The translations under genes were made by a program, and so were the position numbers. Shown piece by piece: positions 9,332 to 19,259 of a stretch of DNA of 64,000 nt. Within the stretch, counting starts at the first letter, position 1; every line of letters starts with the position of its first letter. Location of the stretch: positions 868,001 through 932,000 of the forward strand of contig CAVTKZ010000002.1 of the NCBI GenBank assembly GCA_963735455.1, given 5' to 3'. Origin of the DNA: Palsa-1033 sp963735455. Its GTDB lineage: Bacteria > Chloroflexota > Limnocylindria > Limnocylindrales > CSP1-4. Below the pieces are notes generated by a model, which saw only the letters and a program-made list of their open reading frames with translations, ran no database searches and was not told where the DNA came from.

Positions 9332-12049
9332 TCAGGGCTCTGGATCGTCGACCCCGTCCCGCCGCCGGCGCCGCGCGGTCTGCTCGAGGAGCTTGGCGAC
9401 GAGCGCCGTCCAGCCGGTCTGGTGGCTGGCCCCGACGCCCCGCCCGTCGTCCCCGTCGAAGTACTCGAAGAACGGGATCCGGTCGGCCCAGGCCGGGTCG
9501 GGCTGGAGGTGTCCATCCGCGCCGAGGACCGGCCGGCGGCCGTCGGGGTCGCGCAGGAAGAGCCCGGTCAGCCGATCGGACAGGTCCCAGGCCAGCTCGT
9601 CGAGCTGGCGCTGCTGGCCGGAGCCGAAGGGCAGCTCGACCTTCAGCTTCCCGCCGTGGTAGTGATTGAAGGTCAGGTAGGCCTCGATCAGCAGGTAGTT
9701 GATCGGCAACCAGACCGGCCCGCGCCAGTTGGAGTTGCCCCCGAACAGGCCTGACCGGGATTCGGCCGGCTCGTAGCCGATCATGTATTCGGCGCCGCCG
9801 GGCAGGGTCAGGCTGACCGGGTGGGCCAGGTGGTCCCGGCTCAGCGAGCGGACCCCGTGGGGGCTCATGAACTCGTCGGGGTTGACCAGCCGCCGGGTGA
9901 TCCGCCGGAGCCGGTCGCCATGGACCAGCGACAGCAGCCGCCGCTCACCGACGCCCGGCTCGGTCCAGCTGGCGACATGGGCGGCGAGCTCCGGCCGGTT
10001 GGTCAGGAACCAGCTCATCCGGCGCCGGAAGTCGGGCAGGGCGGCGATGACGGCGGGCTCCAGGACCTGGACGGCCAGGAGCGGGATGATCCCGACCAGC
10101 GACCGGATCCGGAGGGGCACGACGTCGCCCGAGTCGAAGTGGATCACGTCGTAGTAGAAGCCGTCCTCCTCGTTCCACAGCGAGATGCCGCTGCCGCCCA
10201 GGTTGTTGAGGGCGCCGGCGATGTACAGGAAGTGCTCGAAGAACTTGGTCGCGATGTCCTCGTAGACCATGTCGCCCTGGGCCAGCTCGAGGGCGATCGC
10301 CAGCATGTTCAGGCAGAACATGCCCATCCAGGCCGTCCCGTCCGCCTGGCCCAGGTGGGCCCCACCGGGGAGCGGCGCGTCGCGGTCGAACAGGCCGATG
10401 TTGTCGAGGCCCAGGAAGCCGCCCTGGAAGACGTTGGCCCCGTCGAGGTCCTTGCGGTTGACCCACCAGGTGAAGTTGAGCAGGAGCTTGTGGAAGATCC
10501 GCTCGAGGAAGGCCGTGTCGCCGCTGCCCGTCGCCCGCCGCTCGACCTGGTAGACCCGCCACGCGGCCCAGGCATGGACCGGCGGGTTCACGTCGCCAAA
10601 GCGCCACTCGTAGGCCGGCAGCTGGCCGTTCGGGTGCATGTACCACTCGCGGGTCAGGAGGAGCAGCTGGGCCTTGGCGAAGGCGGGGTCGATGACGGCC
10701 AGGGTGACCGCGTGGAAGGCGAGGTCCCAGGCCGCAAACCAGGGATATTCCCAGTTGTCGGGCATCGACAGGATGTCCTTGCTGTTGAGCTCGCGCCAGT
10801 CGGCGTTGCGCCCCGTCAGCCGGCTGGCCGGCGGCGGATCGGCCGGATCGCCGTCGAGCCACTCGTTCACGTCGTAGTGATAGAACTGCTTGCACCAGAT
10901 CAGCCCGGCGAAGGCCTGCCGCTGGACCAGGCGCTCGTCGGCGCTGAGGTCCTCGCCGCCGAAGTCGGCGTAGAAGGCATCCGCCTCGGCGATCCGGGCG
11001 GCCAGCGTCGCGTCGAAGTCGCTGAACGGGTCGGCCGGCCCCGGTGCGCCGGCCGCGGCGCCCAGCCGGAGCCGGAGGCGAAGGGTGGTGGTTGCCCCGG
11101 GTGCGATCACGTAGCGGTGCCGGCTGGCCGCCTTCGAGCCGACGAGCTCGGGGTTCACGGCGCCGGCCTCGCCGTCGACCAGGGCTCGATGGAAGGCGTC
11201 CTTGACGTATGGGCCGTGATTGGCCACGCCCCACAGCCGCTCGCGGTTCGATTCGTTCTCGGTGAACAGCAGCTCGCCGGGCTGGTCGATTTCGAGCCGG
11301 ATCTCGCCCAGCCGGCCGTCGTGGCCGGTGACCGGCCGCCGCCCGAGCTCGTCGGGCGCTCCCGCCGCCAGGCGGGGCCGAGGCTCGTCGCGGCCCCACG
11401 ACCAGGTATTGCGGAACCAGAGCGAGGGCAGGACCTGGATCGGCGCCGGGTCGGGGCCCATGTTGCTGACCGCGAGCCGGACCAGGATGTCGTCGGGGCC
11501 GGCCTTGGCGTACTCGACGATCACGTCGAACCAGCGCCGGCCGTCGAAGACGCCGGTGTCGACCAGCTCGTACTCGTCGTCGGCGCGCGTCCGGCGGGCA
11601 TTCTCGGCGACCAGGTCGGCGTACGGAAAGGCCGCCTGGGGATAGGCGTAGGCGGCCTTCAGGTAGCTATGGCTGGGCGTCGCGTCGAGGAACCAGTACA
11701 GCTCCTTGACGTCCTCGCCGTGGTTGCCCTCCGGGCCGGACAGCCCGAACGGGCGCTCCTTGAGGATCGGGTCGTGCTCGTTCCAGAGGACCGGCGCGAA
11801 GCACAGCCGGCCGTGGTCGTCGCTGATCCCGAGCAGGCCGTCCTCGCCCCAGCGATACGCCCGCGAGCGGGCCTGGTCGTGGGTCAGGTAGGTCCATGGC
11901 TGGCCGTCGGCCGAGTAGTCCTCGCGGACCGTGCCCCACTGGCGGCTGGACAGGTACGGGCCCCAGCGCTGCCAGTGGACGCGGCCGGCATCCCGCTCGG
12001 CCAGTCGCCGCCGTTCGTGATTCGATTCGGACCTTGGTCGATCGCTCAT
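9332..12049 (-). CDS. Large GH63-like (alpha/alpha)6-barrel glycosidase
   Basis: This is an intact 905-residue cytoplasmic protein without a signal peptide. An N-terminal beta-rich part ('RWGPYLSSRQWGTVREDYS', 'WNEHDPILKERPFGL') precedes an alpha-helical barrel with 'NWEYPWFAAWDLAFHAVTLA', 'PPVHAWAAWRVY', 'GGSGISLWNEEDGFYYD' and 'GPVWLPINYLLIEAY'. These are features of bacterial proteins annotated as glucosidase or GH63 C-terminal domain, near mannosylglycerate/glucosylglycerate hydrolases. Likely role: hydrolysis of an alpha-glucoside or compatible-solute glycoside. Substrate and catalytic acid/base were not assigned. It diverges from the moxR operon; TAGACC lies just before the ATG. Confidence 0.65.
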   Translation of the reverse strand: MSDRPRSESNHERRRLAERDAGRVHWQRWGPYLSSRQWGTVREDYSADGQPWTYLTHDQARSRAYRWGEDGLLGISDDHGRLCFAPVLWNEHDPILKERPFGLSGPEGNHGEDVKELYWFLDATPSHSYLKAAYAYPQAAFPYADLVAENARRTRADDEYELVDTGVFDGRRWFDVIVEYAKAGPDDILVRLAVSNMGPDPAPIQVLPSLWFRNTWSWGRDEPRPRLAAGAPDELGRRPVTGHDGRLGEIRLEIDQPGELLFTENESNRERLWGVANHGPYVKDAFHRALVDGEAGAVNPELVGSKAASRHRYVIAPGATTTLRLRLRLGAAAGAPGPADPFSDFDATLAARIAEADAFYADFGGEDLSADERLVQRQAFAGLIWCKQFYHYDVNEWLDGDPADPPPASRLTGRNADWRELNSKDILSMPDNWEYPWFAAWDLAFHAVTLAVIDPAFAKAQLLLLTREWYMHPNGQLPAYEWRFGDVNPPVHAWAAWRVYQVERRATGSGDTAFLERIFHKLLLNFTWWVNRKDLDGANVFQGGFLGLDNIGLFDRDAPLPGGAHLGQADGTAWMGMFCLNMLAIALELAQGDMVYEDIATKFFEHFLYIAGALNNLGGSGISLWNEEDGFYYDVIHFDSGDVVPLRIRSLVGIIPLLAVQVLEPAVIAALPDFRRRMSWFLTNRPELAAHVASWTEPGVGERRLLSLVHGDRLRRITRRLVNPDEFMSPHGVRSLSRDHLAHPVSLTLPGGAEYMIGYEPAESRSGLFGGNSNWRGPVWLPINYLLIEAYLTFNHYHGGKLKVELPFGSGQQRQLDELAWDLSDRLTGLFLRDPDGRRPVLGADGHLQPDPAWADRIPFFEYFDGDDGRGVGASHQTGWTALVAKLLEQTARRRRRDGVDDPEP

Positions 12050-12133
12050 TTCGGTCTATCGTGGGCCGTCCGCGGATCGGGTGCTGAATCCGCACGGCGC
12101 GTCACGATTGGAACCGGACGCCCGTCCCTGGCG

Positions 12134-12139
12134 TACGAT
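12134..12139 (+). promoter_or_regulatory. Possible -10 for the moxR operon
   Basis: TACGAT about 85 bases upstream of the moxR start. The nearest -35-like sequence (TTGGAA, 12108-12113) is 20 bp away, longer than ideal. A leader of ~80 nt with GGAGG before the ATG is implied. Confidence 0.3.
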
Positions 12140-12225
12140 CTCCCGACACTCTCAACCTGCCGGTCCCCGCCGGTCCAGCCCAAGCCGATCGCCGGGCGGT
12201 CGGCGCCCGTCACCGAGGGAGGCCG

Positions 12226-13236
12226 ATGACGATGATCCAGGCGACCGGCGAGAAGGTCGTCGCCAACGTCGAACACGTGATCGTGGGCAAGCACCACGAG
12301 GTCCGCCTGGCCATGGTCGCCCTGATGTGCCGCGGCCACCTCCTGATCGAGGACGTCCCGGGCACGGGCAAGACGGTCCTGGCCAAGGCGCTCGCCCGGA
12401 GCCTGGGCTGCACCTTCCGGCGGATCCAGTTCACCCCGGACCTGCTGCCCTCGGACGTCACCGGCCTGTCGATCTACAACCAGAAGACCCAGGAGTTCGA
12501 GTTCCGGCCGGGCCCGATCATGGCCCAGGTGGTCCTCGCCGACGAGATCAACCGGGCCACGCCCAAGACCCAGTCGAGCCTGCTCGAGTGCATGGAGGAG
12601 CGCCAGGCGACGATCGACGGCACGACCTATCCGATGCCCGACCCGTTCCTGGTGATCGCCACCCAGAACCCGATCGAGTACGAAGGCACCTTTGCCCTGC
12701 CCGAGGCCCAGCTCGACCGGTTCATGATCCGCCTCCGGCTGGGCTACCCCCAGCCGATCGAGGAGATCGTGATCCTCGACGAGCAGAAGCGGTCCCACCC
12801 CCTCGACGAGCTGGTCGAGGTCTGCTCGAACGACGAGCTGCGCGAGATGCAGGCGGCCGTCCGCGAGGTGTACGTCGACAGCTCGGTCAGCGAGTACATC
12901 GTCCGGCTGGTCAACGGGACTCGCAACCACGCCGACGTTTACCTCGGCGCGTCGCCCCGCGGCTCGATCGCCCTGTACCGGGCCAGTCAGGCCTATGCCG
13001 GGCTGATGGGCCGAGACTACGTGATCCCCGATGACGTCAAGGCCCTGGCCGAGCCCTGCCTGGCCCATCGCCTGATCATCAAGACCAGCGCCACCATCCA
13101 CGACGTCCTGCCCGCCCAGATCGTGCGCGAGCTGCTCGACACGTTGCCCGTCGGGCCGCCCTCGGCCACCCTGAACGGGCCGCGCGAGATCGCGGCCGGC
13201 ACGCGGGACGATCCCGCCCAGCGCGTGGCTCGCTGA
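12226..13236 (+). CDS. MoxR-family AAA+ ATPase
   Basis: Walker A is 'DVPGTGKTVLAKALA' and Walker B is 'VVLADEINRATPKTQSSLLECMEE', the MoxR/RavA signature; sensor 1 is 'IATQNPIEYEGTFALPEAQLDRF'. MoxR proteins act as chaperone-like ATPases, often with VWA or DUF58 partners. GGAGG at 12216-12220 precedes the ATG at 12226. The gene heads a three-gene set with DUF58 and transglutaminase proteins, a widespread arrangement whose cellular role is poorly defined. Confidence 0.92.
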   Translation: MTMIQATGEKVVANVEHVIVGKHHEVRLAMVALMCRGHLLIEDVPGTGKTVLAKALARSLGCTFRRIQFTPDLLPSDVTGLSIYNQKTQEFEFRPGPIMAQVVLADEINRATPKTQSSLLECMEERQATIDGTTYPMPDPFLVIATQNPIEYEGTFALPEAQLDRFMIRLRLGYPQPIEEIVILDEQKRSHPLDELVEVCSNDELREMQAAVREVYVDSSVSEYIVRLVNGTRNHADVYLGASPRGSIALYRASQAYAGLMGRDYVIPDDVKALAEPCLAHRLIIKTSATIHDVLPAQIVRELLDTLPVGPPSATLNGPREIAAGTRDDPAQRVAR

Positions 13237-13248
13237 GGTCGCCGTTCG

Positions 13249-14455
13249 ATGCTGCGCCGGCTGCCGATCGTTGCGCTGGCGATCATCCTGGTCCTGGCGG
13301 CCTTCTCGTCGGGCCTGCCCTTCCTCTTCTACCTGCTCTACCTGGGCATCCTGGTCATCGGCGGGAGCTACGTCCTGACCCGCCTCGGGCTGGCCGACCT
13401 CGAGGCCGGCTACGCGGTCGGTCAGGTCACCGGCCATGTCGGTGAGCAGCTCAAGGTGACCTACACCCTGCGCAACGCCGGCCGCCTGCCGAAGCCCTGG
13501 CTGGAAGTCCACAACCCGACCAGCCTGCCGGTGGCCATCCCGGGCCGGGCGATCGGGATCGGCTCGCGGGCCGAGCGCTCGTGGATCGCCCGGGTGCCGC
13601 TGACCCGCCGGGGCCACTTCCGGATCGAGCCGCTCCAGGTCCGGACCGGCGATCCGTTCGGCTTCTTCGAAGCGTCGGCGGTCGTCGGCCAGCCGGTCAC
13701 CCTGGTCGTCTACCCCCGAGTCGACCCGCTGCCCCTGTGGCGGCTGCCGTCGGCCAACATCGAGGGCAGCCACGCGGCGCCCGAGCGGACGATCCAGACC
13801 AGCCCCCTGGCGACCAGCGTCCGGCCCTACGCCCCGGGTGACGGGTTCAACCGGATCCACTGGAAGTCGACCGCCCGCCAGGGCGAGATCCAGGTCAAGG
13901 AGTTCGACCTCGAGCAGACCGCCGACGTGTGGCTGTTCGTGGACCTCGACAGCCGGGTCCAGGAAGGCGCCGGGCAGGGCTCGAGCGTCGAGCTGGCGGT
14001 CCGGGTCGCGGCCTCGATCGCCGACAAGTCGCTGGGCGAGAACCGGGCCGTGGGCCTGACCGCCTACGGCCACCGGCTGGCCGTCGTGCCCGCCGACCGG
14101 GGCGGCCGGCAGTACCTCAAGCTGATGCAGCTCGCTGGCCGCCGTCGAAGGCGATGGCAGTGCACCCCTCGTCGAAGGGCTGCTGGCCAGCCTGCCCCGC
14201 CTCCGGCGGGGGATGACCGCGGTGGTGATCACCCCGTCGCTCGACCGGGCCTGGGTCCGGCCGCTGGCCAGCCTGCGGGCCCGGGGCATCGCCACGGTGG
14301 TGGTGGCCATCCAGGCCGTGGTCCCCGAGGCCGGCACCGACCGCGCCCTCCAGGCGCGGGCCCTGGGCCATGCCCTGGCCGAGTACGAGCTGACCAGCTA
14401 CACGATCGTCGGTGAGCGTCCGCTCGGCGCCCAGCTCGCGCGAGTGGCCCGATGA
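13249..14455 (+). CDS. DUF58 domain protein (one frameshift)
   Basis: Two N-terminal membrane segments (residues ~4-45) precede a beta-rich part and the DUF58 core 'RPYAPGDGFNRIHWKSTARQGEIQVKEFDLE', followed by a VWA-like 'DVWLFVDLDSR' strand. The frame is lost at ~14131 ('cagctcgctggcc'); removing one G continues as 'LAAVEGDGS...' to the stop at 14453-14455, which overlaps the transglutaminase gene by ATGA. DUF58 proteins are presumed clients or partners of MoxR ATPases. Twelve bp separate it from moxR. Confidence 0.88.
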
Positions 14456-16791
14456 CCCTCCGCCGGCCGGTCCGCCTGGCGCTCGCGCCGACCGAGGGCT
14501 GGCTGACCCTGGTCCTGGTCGTGGCCATGTCGGCCTGCCTGGCCTGGTCGCTCAACGAGGCGCGCTGGGTGCTCGGTCGACCGGTCCTGACCTCGTTCCT
14601 GCCGTACGCCGCGGTGGGCGGGGCGCTGTGGGGCTTCATCTCGGCCAAGGCCGGCTGGTCGCGCTGGCCGGCCCACCTGCTGGGCGCCGTATTCGCCGCC
14701 CTGCTCCTGCCGATTGCCGTCGGCGGGATCCTCCTGAACGGCGATTTCACGCCGGGGCCGGCGTTCATGGCGACCGCCAATTCGGCCGTCGAGGCGTACC
14801 TCGACCTCGCCTTCCGAGGCCTCGCGTTCACCCTCCAGTACGGCCATTTCATGCTCATCCTGGGGATCCTGTGCTGGGGCACCGGGCAGTTCACGAGCTA
14901 CGCTGTCTTCGGCCATCATCGGCCGTTCAACGCGGTGATCATCTCGGGCCTGGCCCTCGTCCTGAACATGAGCATCACCCGCGACGAGCAGCTGGGAATC
15001 CTGATCTGGTTCAGCCTGGCGGCCATGCTGGTCCTGATCCGGATGCACGCCCTGGACGAGCGGGCCACCTGGCTCCGCCACCGGCTCGGCGACGCGGGCT
15101 CGCTGTCGGGGACCTACCTGCGGGCCGGCACGATGTTCGTGACGGTCGCCGTCCTGGGTGCCCTGGCGCTCACCTCGACGGCGTCCTCGGCGCCGCTCAA
15201 CGGGCTCGGCCGGGGACTGGACCAGAAGCTGGTCGAGCTGACCCATGGCCTCGAAGCCGTCTTCCGGGGCGGCGGCGCGGGGACCCGGATCAACCCGGTC
15301 AACTTCCTGCCCTCGACGTCGATCACCGGCTCGTGGACGACCGACACCACTCCGATCCTCCAGGTCAAGGTCCCCGCGGGTGACCCCGGCCTCTACCACT
15401 GGCGGGCCGCGGCCTATGACTTCTTCGACGGCCAGGGCTGGAGCGTCTCCGGGGCGACCACTGTCCCGGTCGCCGCCGGCAGCTCGCTCCTGGCCGGCAC
15501 CCTCGACGACCCGGGCGCGGCGGCCGAGCGGACCAAGATCACGGTCTCGGTCCATGAGCTGGTCGATGACCTGCCCAACGTCTTCAGCCCCGACGTGCCG
15601 GTCAGCACGACCGTCGATACGACGGCCTACCTGCTTGGCCACAGCCCGAACGCCTACCTCGGCTTGATGACCAAGTCGTCGGGCGCCGACTACTCGGTGA
15701 CCGCCGAGGTCCCGATCGACTTCAACAAGGATCCCGTCCACGGCCTGACGGCGAATCAGCTCCGGGTCGCCGGGACCGACTACCCGGCCAGCATCAAGCA
15801 GGCCTACGAACAGCTCACGCCGAGCGTCGCGACCGGGCCGGCGACGCTCAAGCTGCTGGCGGCGATCAAGGCCGTCCACCCCTTCGACCCCGGCGACCCG
15901 TACGACTTCAGCAAGGCCGTCGAGGAATACCTGAAGACCGACGGGGGCTTCCACTACCAGGCCGATGTCCAGTCGGTCGACTGCAAGGGCGCCGGGATCG
16001 TCGAATGCTTCGCGATCAACAAGGTCGGCTATTGCGAGTACTACGCCAGCACGATGGTCGTCCTCCTGCGCCTGGCCCACATCCCCGCCCGGATGGCCGA
16101 GGGCTTCCTGCCCAGCCACCCGGATGCCAGCGGCATCGAGACGATCGACCGGAGCGCCGCGCATGCCTGGGTCGAGGTCTACTTCCCGGGCTACGGCTGG
16201 ATCACCTTCGACCCGACCGGTAACGGCATTGGCGAGCCGGTCGTCCTGCCCCCGGGGCCGGTGGTCACGCCCCGCCCGACGCAGAGCGCGGCGCCGGTCG
16301 GCAGCTCGAACGGCGATGACTTCCGGCGCACGATCCGGCCGACGAACGGCGGCGGATTCCAGGCGGGCCCGACCCAGGGCTCGGGCGGCGGGACCGGCGG
16401 CTTCGTCCTGATCGGCCTGCTCCTCGTCGCGATCATGGCCGGCCTGGTCGTGCTCGCCTGGCAGCGCGGGCCGCGGACGGCCCAGGAGCCCGACCGGGTC
16501 TATGGCGGGATCGTCGGCCTGGCCCGCCGGTTCGGCTTCGGACCCCGGCCCAACCAGACGGTCTATGAGTACGCCGGCGGCCTGGGCGACATCCTGCCTT
16601 CGGCCCGGCCGGACCTGCAGACCGTGGCGGTGGCCAAGGTCGAGGTGGCCTACGGCCGGCGGACGCTGGGACCTGACCGGCTCGACGCCCTCCTGCGCGC
16701 CCAGCGTCACCTGCGGCTGATCCTCCTGGGCCTGATCTTCCGGCGCTCGGAACGGCGGGCGCGAAGAAGGGGACGGTTGCTCCGGCCCTGA
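14452..16791 (+). CDS. TgpA-like membrane transglutaminase-domain protein
   Basis: 779 residues: about six or seven N-terminal membrane segments, a large extracellular region, and a transglutaminase core with the cysteine in 'VGYCEYYASTMVVLLR', the histidine in 'SAAHAWVEVYF' and the aspartate in 'WITFDPTG'. A further membrane helix ('GGFVLIGLLLVAIMAGLVVLAW') and a cytoplasmic DUF4129-like tail follow. All three catalytic residues are present, so it is probably active as a transglutaminase- or protease-like enzyme facing outward. It overlaps the DUF58 gene by ATGA. Confidence 0.9.
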   Translation: MTLRRPVRLALAPTEGWLTLVLVVAMSACLAWSLNEARWVLGRPVLTSFLPYAAVGGALWGFISAKAGWSRWPAHLLGAVFAALLLPIAVGGILLNGDFTPGPAFMATANSAVEAYLDLAFRGLAFTLQYGHFMLILGILCWGTGQFTSYAVFGHHRPFNAVIISGLALVLNMSITRDEQLGILIWFSLAAMLVLIRMHALDERATWLRHRLGDAGSLSGTYLRAGTMFVTVAVLGALALTSTASSAPLNGLGRGLDQKLVELTHGLEAVFRGGGAGTRINPVNFLPSTSITGSWTTDTTPILQVKVPAGDPGLYHWRAAAYDFFDGQGWSVSGATTVPVAAGSSLLAGTLDDPGAAAERTKITVSVHELVDDLPNVFSPDVPVSTTVDTTAYLLGHSPNAYLGLMTKSSGADYSVTAEVPIDFNKDPVHGLTANQLRVAGTDYPASIKQAYEQLTPSVATGPATLKLLAAIKAVHPFDPGDPYDFSKAVEEYLKTDGGFHYQADVQSVDCKGAGIVECFAINKVGYCEYYASTMVVLLRLAHIPARMAEGFLPSHPDASGIETIDRSAAHAWVEVYFPGYGWITFDPTGNGIGEPVVLPPGPVVTPRPTQSAAPVGSSNGDDFRRTIRPTNGGGFQAGPTQGSGGGTGGFVLIGLLLVAIMAGLVVLAWQRGPRTAQEPDRVYGGIVGLARRFGFGPRPNQTVYEYAGGLGDILPSARPDLQTVAVAKVEVAYGRRTLGPDRLDALLRAQRHLRLILLGLIFRRSERRARRRGRLLRP

Positions 16792-16823
16792 CCGCCGCCT
16801 GGCTAGCCTGCCCGGCGGCGGTC
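16790..16823. terminator. GC-rich hairpin between convergent genes
   Basis: GACCGCCGCC (16790-16799) pairs perfectly with GGCGGCGGTC (16814-16823) across a 14-base loop. It begins at the last base of the coding sequence and lies between the transglutaminase gene and the convergent serine operon. There is no T tract, so termination is plausible but unproven. Confidence 0.4.
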
Positions 16824-16854
16824 GGTGGCCCCGCGGGTTAGCGATCGCCGGCGG

Positions 16855-17694
16855 CTAGAGCGCCCCGGACGCACTCCGGTCGGGATCCCGGTCGGGCGTG
16901 CCCGGATCCTGGAGCGGGCCGAGGTGGTCCAGCAGGTTGTGCGCCCGGAGGACGGCCAGGCCGTCATGGATGCCCACGATCGTGATCCCGGTCAGGCCGA
17001 ATGAGAACGACCAGAAGCGCTCGAGGGGCAGGTCGAGGAGGGCCAGCAGGGCGATCTTGAAGACGCCGTCGTGGCCGACGAGGAGCGACCAGGCCAGGCT
17101 GCTGGCGGGCGGCGGAAAGCCGGCGGCCGAGCTCCGGCCGGCCTCGTTCGGGCCGCCGGCGGCCAGCCGCCCCAGGATCGCGGCCAACGCCGGCCGGAGC
17201 CGGCGATCCACGTCGATGAGCTGCTCCGAGCCGGGTGCCGCAGGCATGGTCGGTGCCCGGCGCCAGCTCTCGAGCTCGGCCGGGTAGCGGGCCTCGACGT
17301 CGTCGCGGTGGAGCCCTTCCCAGGCGCCCTGTCCGATCTCGAGCAGGCCGGCCTCGGCTCGCAGCTCGACCTCGCGGCCCGGATAGGCCCGGCCCAGCGC
17401 ACGAGCAGCGGCCTCGGCCGTGCCGGCCGCCCGGCGCAGGGGCGAGTGGGCGATCTCGATCGGCGGCGCCCCCGGCACGGCGATGTGGGGCGGCCGGCCG
17501 GGGTGGGCGAGGCGATCCCCGGCGAGCTCGGCCTGCCGTTCGCCCAAGGGGCTGAGCGGGGTGTCGAGCCGGCCCTGGAAGAGGCCCTTGGTGATCGCCT
17601 CGCTCTCGCCGTGGCGGAGCAGGACCAGGGTCGCGTTGAGGCCCCGCGGGACGAGCGGCTCGATCAGTGCTCGGTCCCCAGCCGGATCAGCCAC
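16855..17694 (-). CDS. Histidine phosphatase, candidate metal-independent phosphoserine phosphatase
   Basis: It has the phosphoglycerate-mutase superfamily signature 'LVLLRHGESEA', with 'SPLRRAAGTAEAA', the glutamate in 'LLEIGQGAWEG' and the second histidine in 'LLVGHDGVFK'. At 279 residues it is in the cofactor-dependent mutase/phosphatase size range. It is the last gene of an operon whose first two genes encode an aminotransferase and SerA, and its GTG start overlaps serA by 31 bp. Phosphatases of this superfamily are known to serve as phosphoserine phosphatase in bacteria lacking SerB (iPSP of Hydrogenobacter). That role here is inference from context; a cobalamin-pathway or sugar phosphatase is the alternative. 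Confidence 0.75.
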   Translation of the reverse strand: MADPAGDRALIEPLVPRGLNATLVLLRHGESEAITKGLFQGRLDTPLSPLGERQAELAGDRLAHPGRPPHIAVPGAPPIEIAHSPLRRAAGTAEAAARALGRAYPGREVELRAEAGLLEIGQGAWEGLHRDDVEARYPAELESWRRAPTMPAAPGSEQLIDVDRRLRPALAAILGRLAAGGPNEAGRSSAAGFPPPASSLAWSLLVGHDGVFKIALLALLDLPLERFWSFSFGLTGITIVGIHDGLAVLRAHNLLDHLGPLQDPGTPDRDPDRSASGAL

Positions 17695-19259
17695 AGGTCG
17701 AGGACCGCCTCGTTGGCCCGGATCGCGTCGGCCACCGCGGGCGGCACGTCATCGTCGAGGGCCAGGATCATCAGCGCGTCGGCCCGCGGCCTGGAACGGG
17801 CCAGGTGCATCGCGCTGATGTTCACGTCCGCCTCGCCCAGGATCAGCCCGATCCGGCCGACCGTGCCCGGCCGATCGTGGTGGCGGGTGACGAGCATGAC
17901 CGGGCTGGGCGCGACGTCGGTCGAGTGCTCGTTCAGGCGGACCAGGCGGGCTTCGCCGTTGGCCACCGTGCCGGCGATCGAGGTGGTCTGCCCGCCGGCC
18001 TCGCCGGTCAGGGTCAGGAGCGAGCTGTAGGCGCCGGCATCGGACGACTTGCGCTCGGTGACCACGATCCCGCGGGCCCGCGCTAGGGCGGCCGCGTTGA
18101 CCAGGTTGACCCGCTCCGTCGTCGACGTCTCGAGCAGCCCGCGCAGGACCGCGGCGGTCAGCGGCGAGGCATCCTGGGCGCCCAGGTCGCGGGCCAGCTC
18201 GCCGCCCACCTCGAGGGTCAGCTGCTGGATCCCGGTCCGGCTGAACTGGGCGAAGAAGCGGCCGAGGGTCTCGGCCAGGGGCAGGTAGGGCGCGATCGCG
18301 CGGGCTGTCTCGGGGGTCAGCAGCGGCGCGTTGACCGCGTAGCGGGCCGGCCGTCCGGCCAGGACATCGATGACCTGGTCGGCGACCTCGACCGCGACGA
18401 GGACCTGCGCCTCCGCGGTCGACGCGCCCAGGTGGGGGGTGAGGACCGTGTTCGGCGCATCGAGGAGCGGCGACCCGGTGGGCGGCTCATGCTCGAAGAC
18501 ATCGATTCCGGCACCGCCGAGCTGGCCCGAGCGGAGCGCGTCGGCGACCGCGGCCTCGTCGAGGATCCCGCCCCGGGCGACGTTCAGGACGAATGAGCCG
18601 GGCTTCATCCGGGCGATCTGGGCGGCGCCGATCAGGCCCCGCGTCTGGCGGGTGAGGGGGACGTGGACGGTCAGCGCGTCGGCCTGTTCGAGAAGCTCGT
18701 CGAGCGAGACGAGCTTGACGCCGTGGACGGCCGCGCCTTCGGCCGACAGGAAGGGGTCGACCGCGATCACGGTCATCTCCATCGCCCGCGCCCGCTTGGC
18801 GATCGCCTGGCCGATCTTGCCCAGGCCGATGATCCCCAGGGTCCGGCCGCGCAGCTCGACTCCGCTGAACTGGCTCCGCTTCCATTCGCCCCGGCGGACT
18901 GAGGCATCGGCCGCGGCGACCCGGCGGGCCAGCACGTAGAGCAGGGCTAGGGTGTGCTCGGCGGCGGCGATCGTGTTGCCGGTCGGGGCATTGACGACGG
19001 TGATCCCGGCCCGGGTGGCCGCCTCGAGGTCGACGTTGTCGACCCCCACCCCGGCCCGGCCGATGACAACCAGCCGGGCCCCGGCTTCGATCAGCCCGGC
19101 ATCGACCTGGACCTGGCTGCGGACCACGAGGGCGTCGTAGTCGGGCAGGATCGCTCGGTATTCAGCGGCGCTCAGCCCGACCCGCTCGTCGACCTCGTGC
19201 GCCGCGCGGAGGAGGGCCAGGCCGGCCTCGGCGATCGTCTCGGCAACCAGGATCCTCAC
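17664..19259 (-). CDS. serA: D-3-phosphoglycerate dehydrogenase
   Basis: 531 residues, the length of the long SerA type: substrate domain, NAD-binding domain ('LGIIGLGKIGQAIAKRA'), the catalytic arginine in 'NVARGG', glutamate in 'VFEHEPP' and histidine in 'TPHLGAST', an intervening domain and a C-terminal ACT domain ('VMLVTRHHDRPGTVGRIGLIL'). It oxidises 3-phosphoglycerate to phosphohydroxypyruvate, the first step of serine synthesis; the ACT domain suggests serine feedback. Its GTG start overlaps the aminotransferase stop by GTGA, and its end overlaps the phosphatase. Confidence 0.95.
   Translation of the reverse strand: MRILVAETIAEAGLALLRAAHEVDERVGLSAAEYRAILPDYDALVVRSQVQVDAGLIEAGARLVVIGRAGVGVDNVDLEAATRAGITVVNAPTGNTIAAAEHTLALLYVLARRVAAADASVRRGEWKRSQFSGVELRGRTLGIIGLGKIGQAIAKRARAMEMTVIAVDPFLSAEGAAVHGVKLVSLDELLEQADALTVHVPLTRQTRGLIGAAQIARMKPGSFVLNVARGGILDEAAVADALRSGQLGGAGIDVFEHEPPTGSPLLDAPNTVLTPHLGASTAEAQVLVAVEVADQVIDVLAGRPARYAVNAPLLTPETARAIAPYLPLAETLGRFFAQFSRTGIQQLTLEVGGELARDLGAQDASPLTAAVLRGLLETSTTERVNLVNAAALARARGIVVTERKSSDAGAYSSLLTLTGEAGGQTTSIAGTVANGEARLVRLNEHSTDVAPSPVMLVTRHHDRPGTVGRIGLILGEADVNISAMHLARSRPRADALMILALDDDVPPAVADAIRANEAVLDLWLIRLGTEH

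Noticed and set aside
9821..12229. An 802-codon plus-strand open frame
   Set aside because: It is the antisense shadow of the GH63-like gene. Its Val/Glu/Asp/Arg-rich composition has no motifs, and the minus frame has clear family motifs.
12046..14337. A 763-codon minus-strand open frame across moxR and DUF58
   Set aside because: Shadow of the two plus-strand genes; Arg/Gly/Asp-rich and motif-free, as high-GC antisense frames are.
14398..16710. A 770-codon minus-strand frame
   Set aside because: Antisense to the transglutaminase gene, whose catalytic Cys-His-Asp triad is intact on the plus strand.
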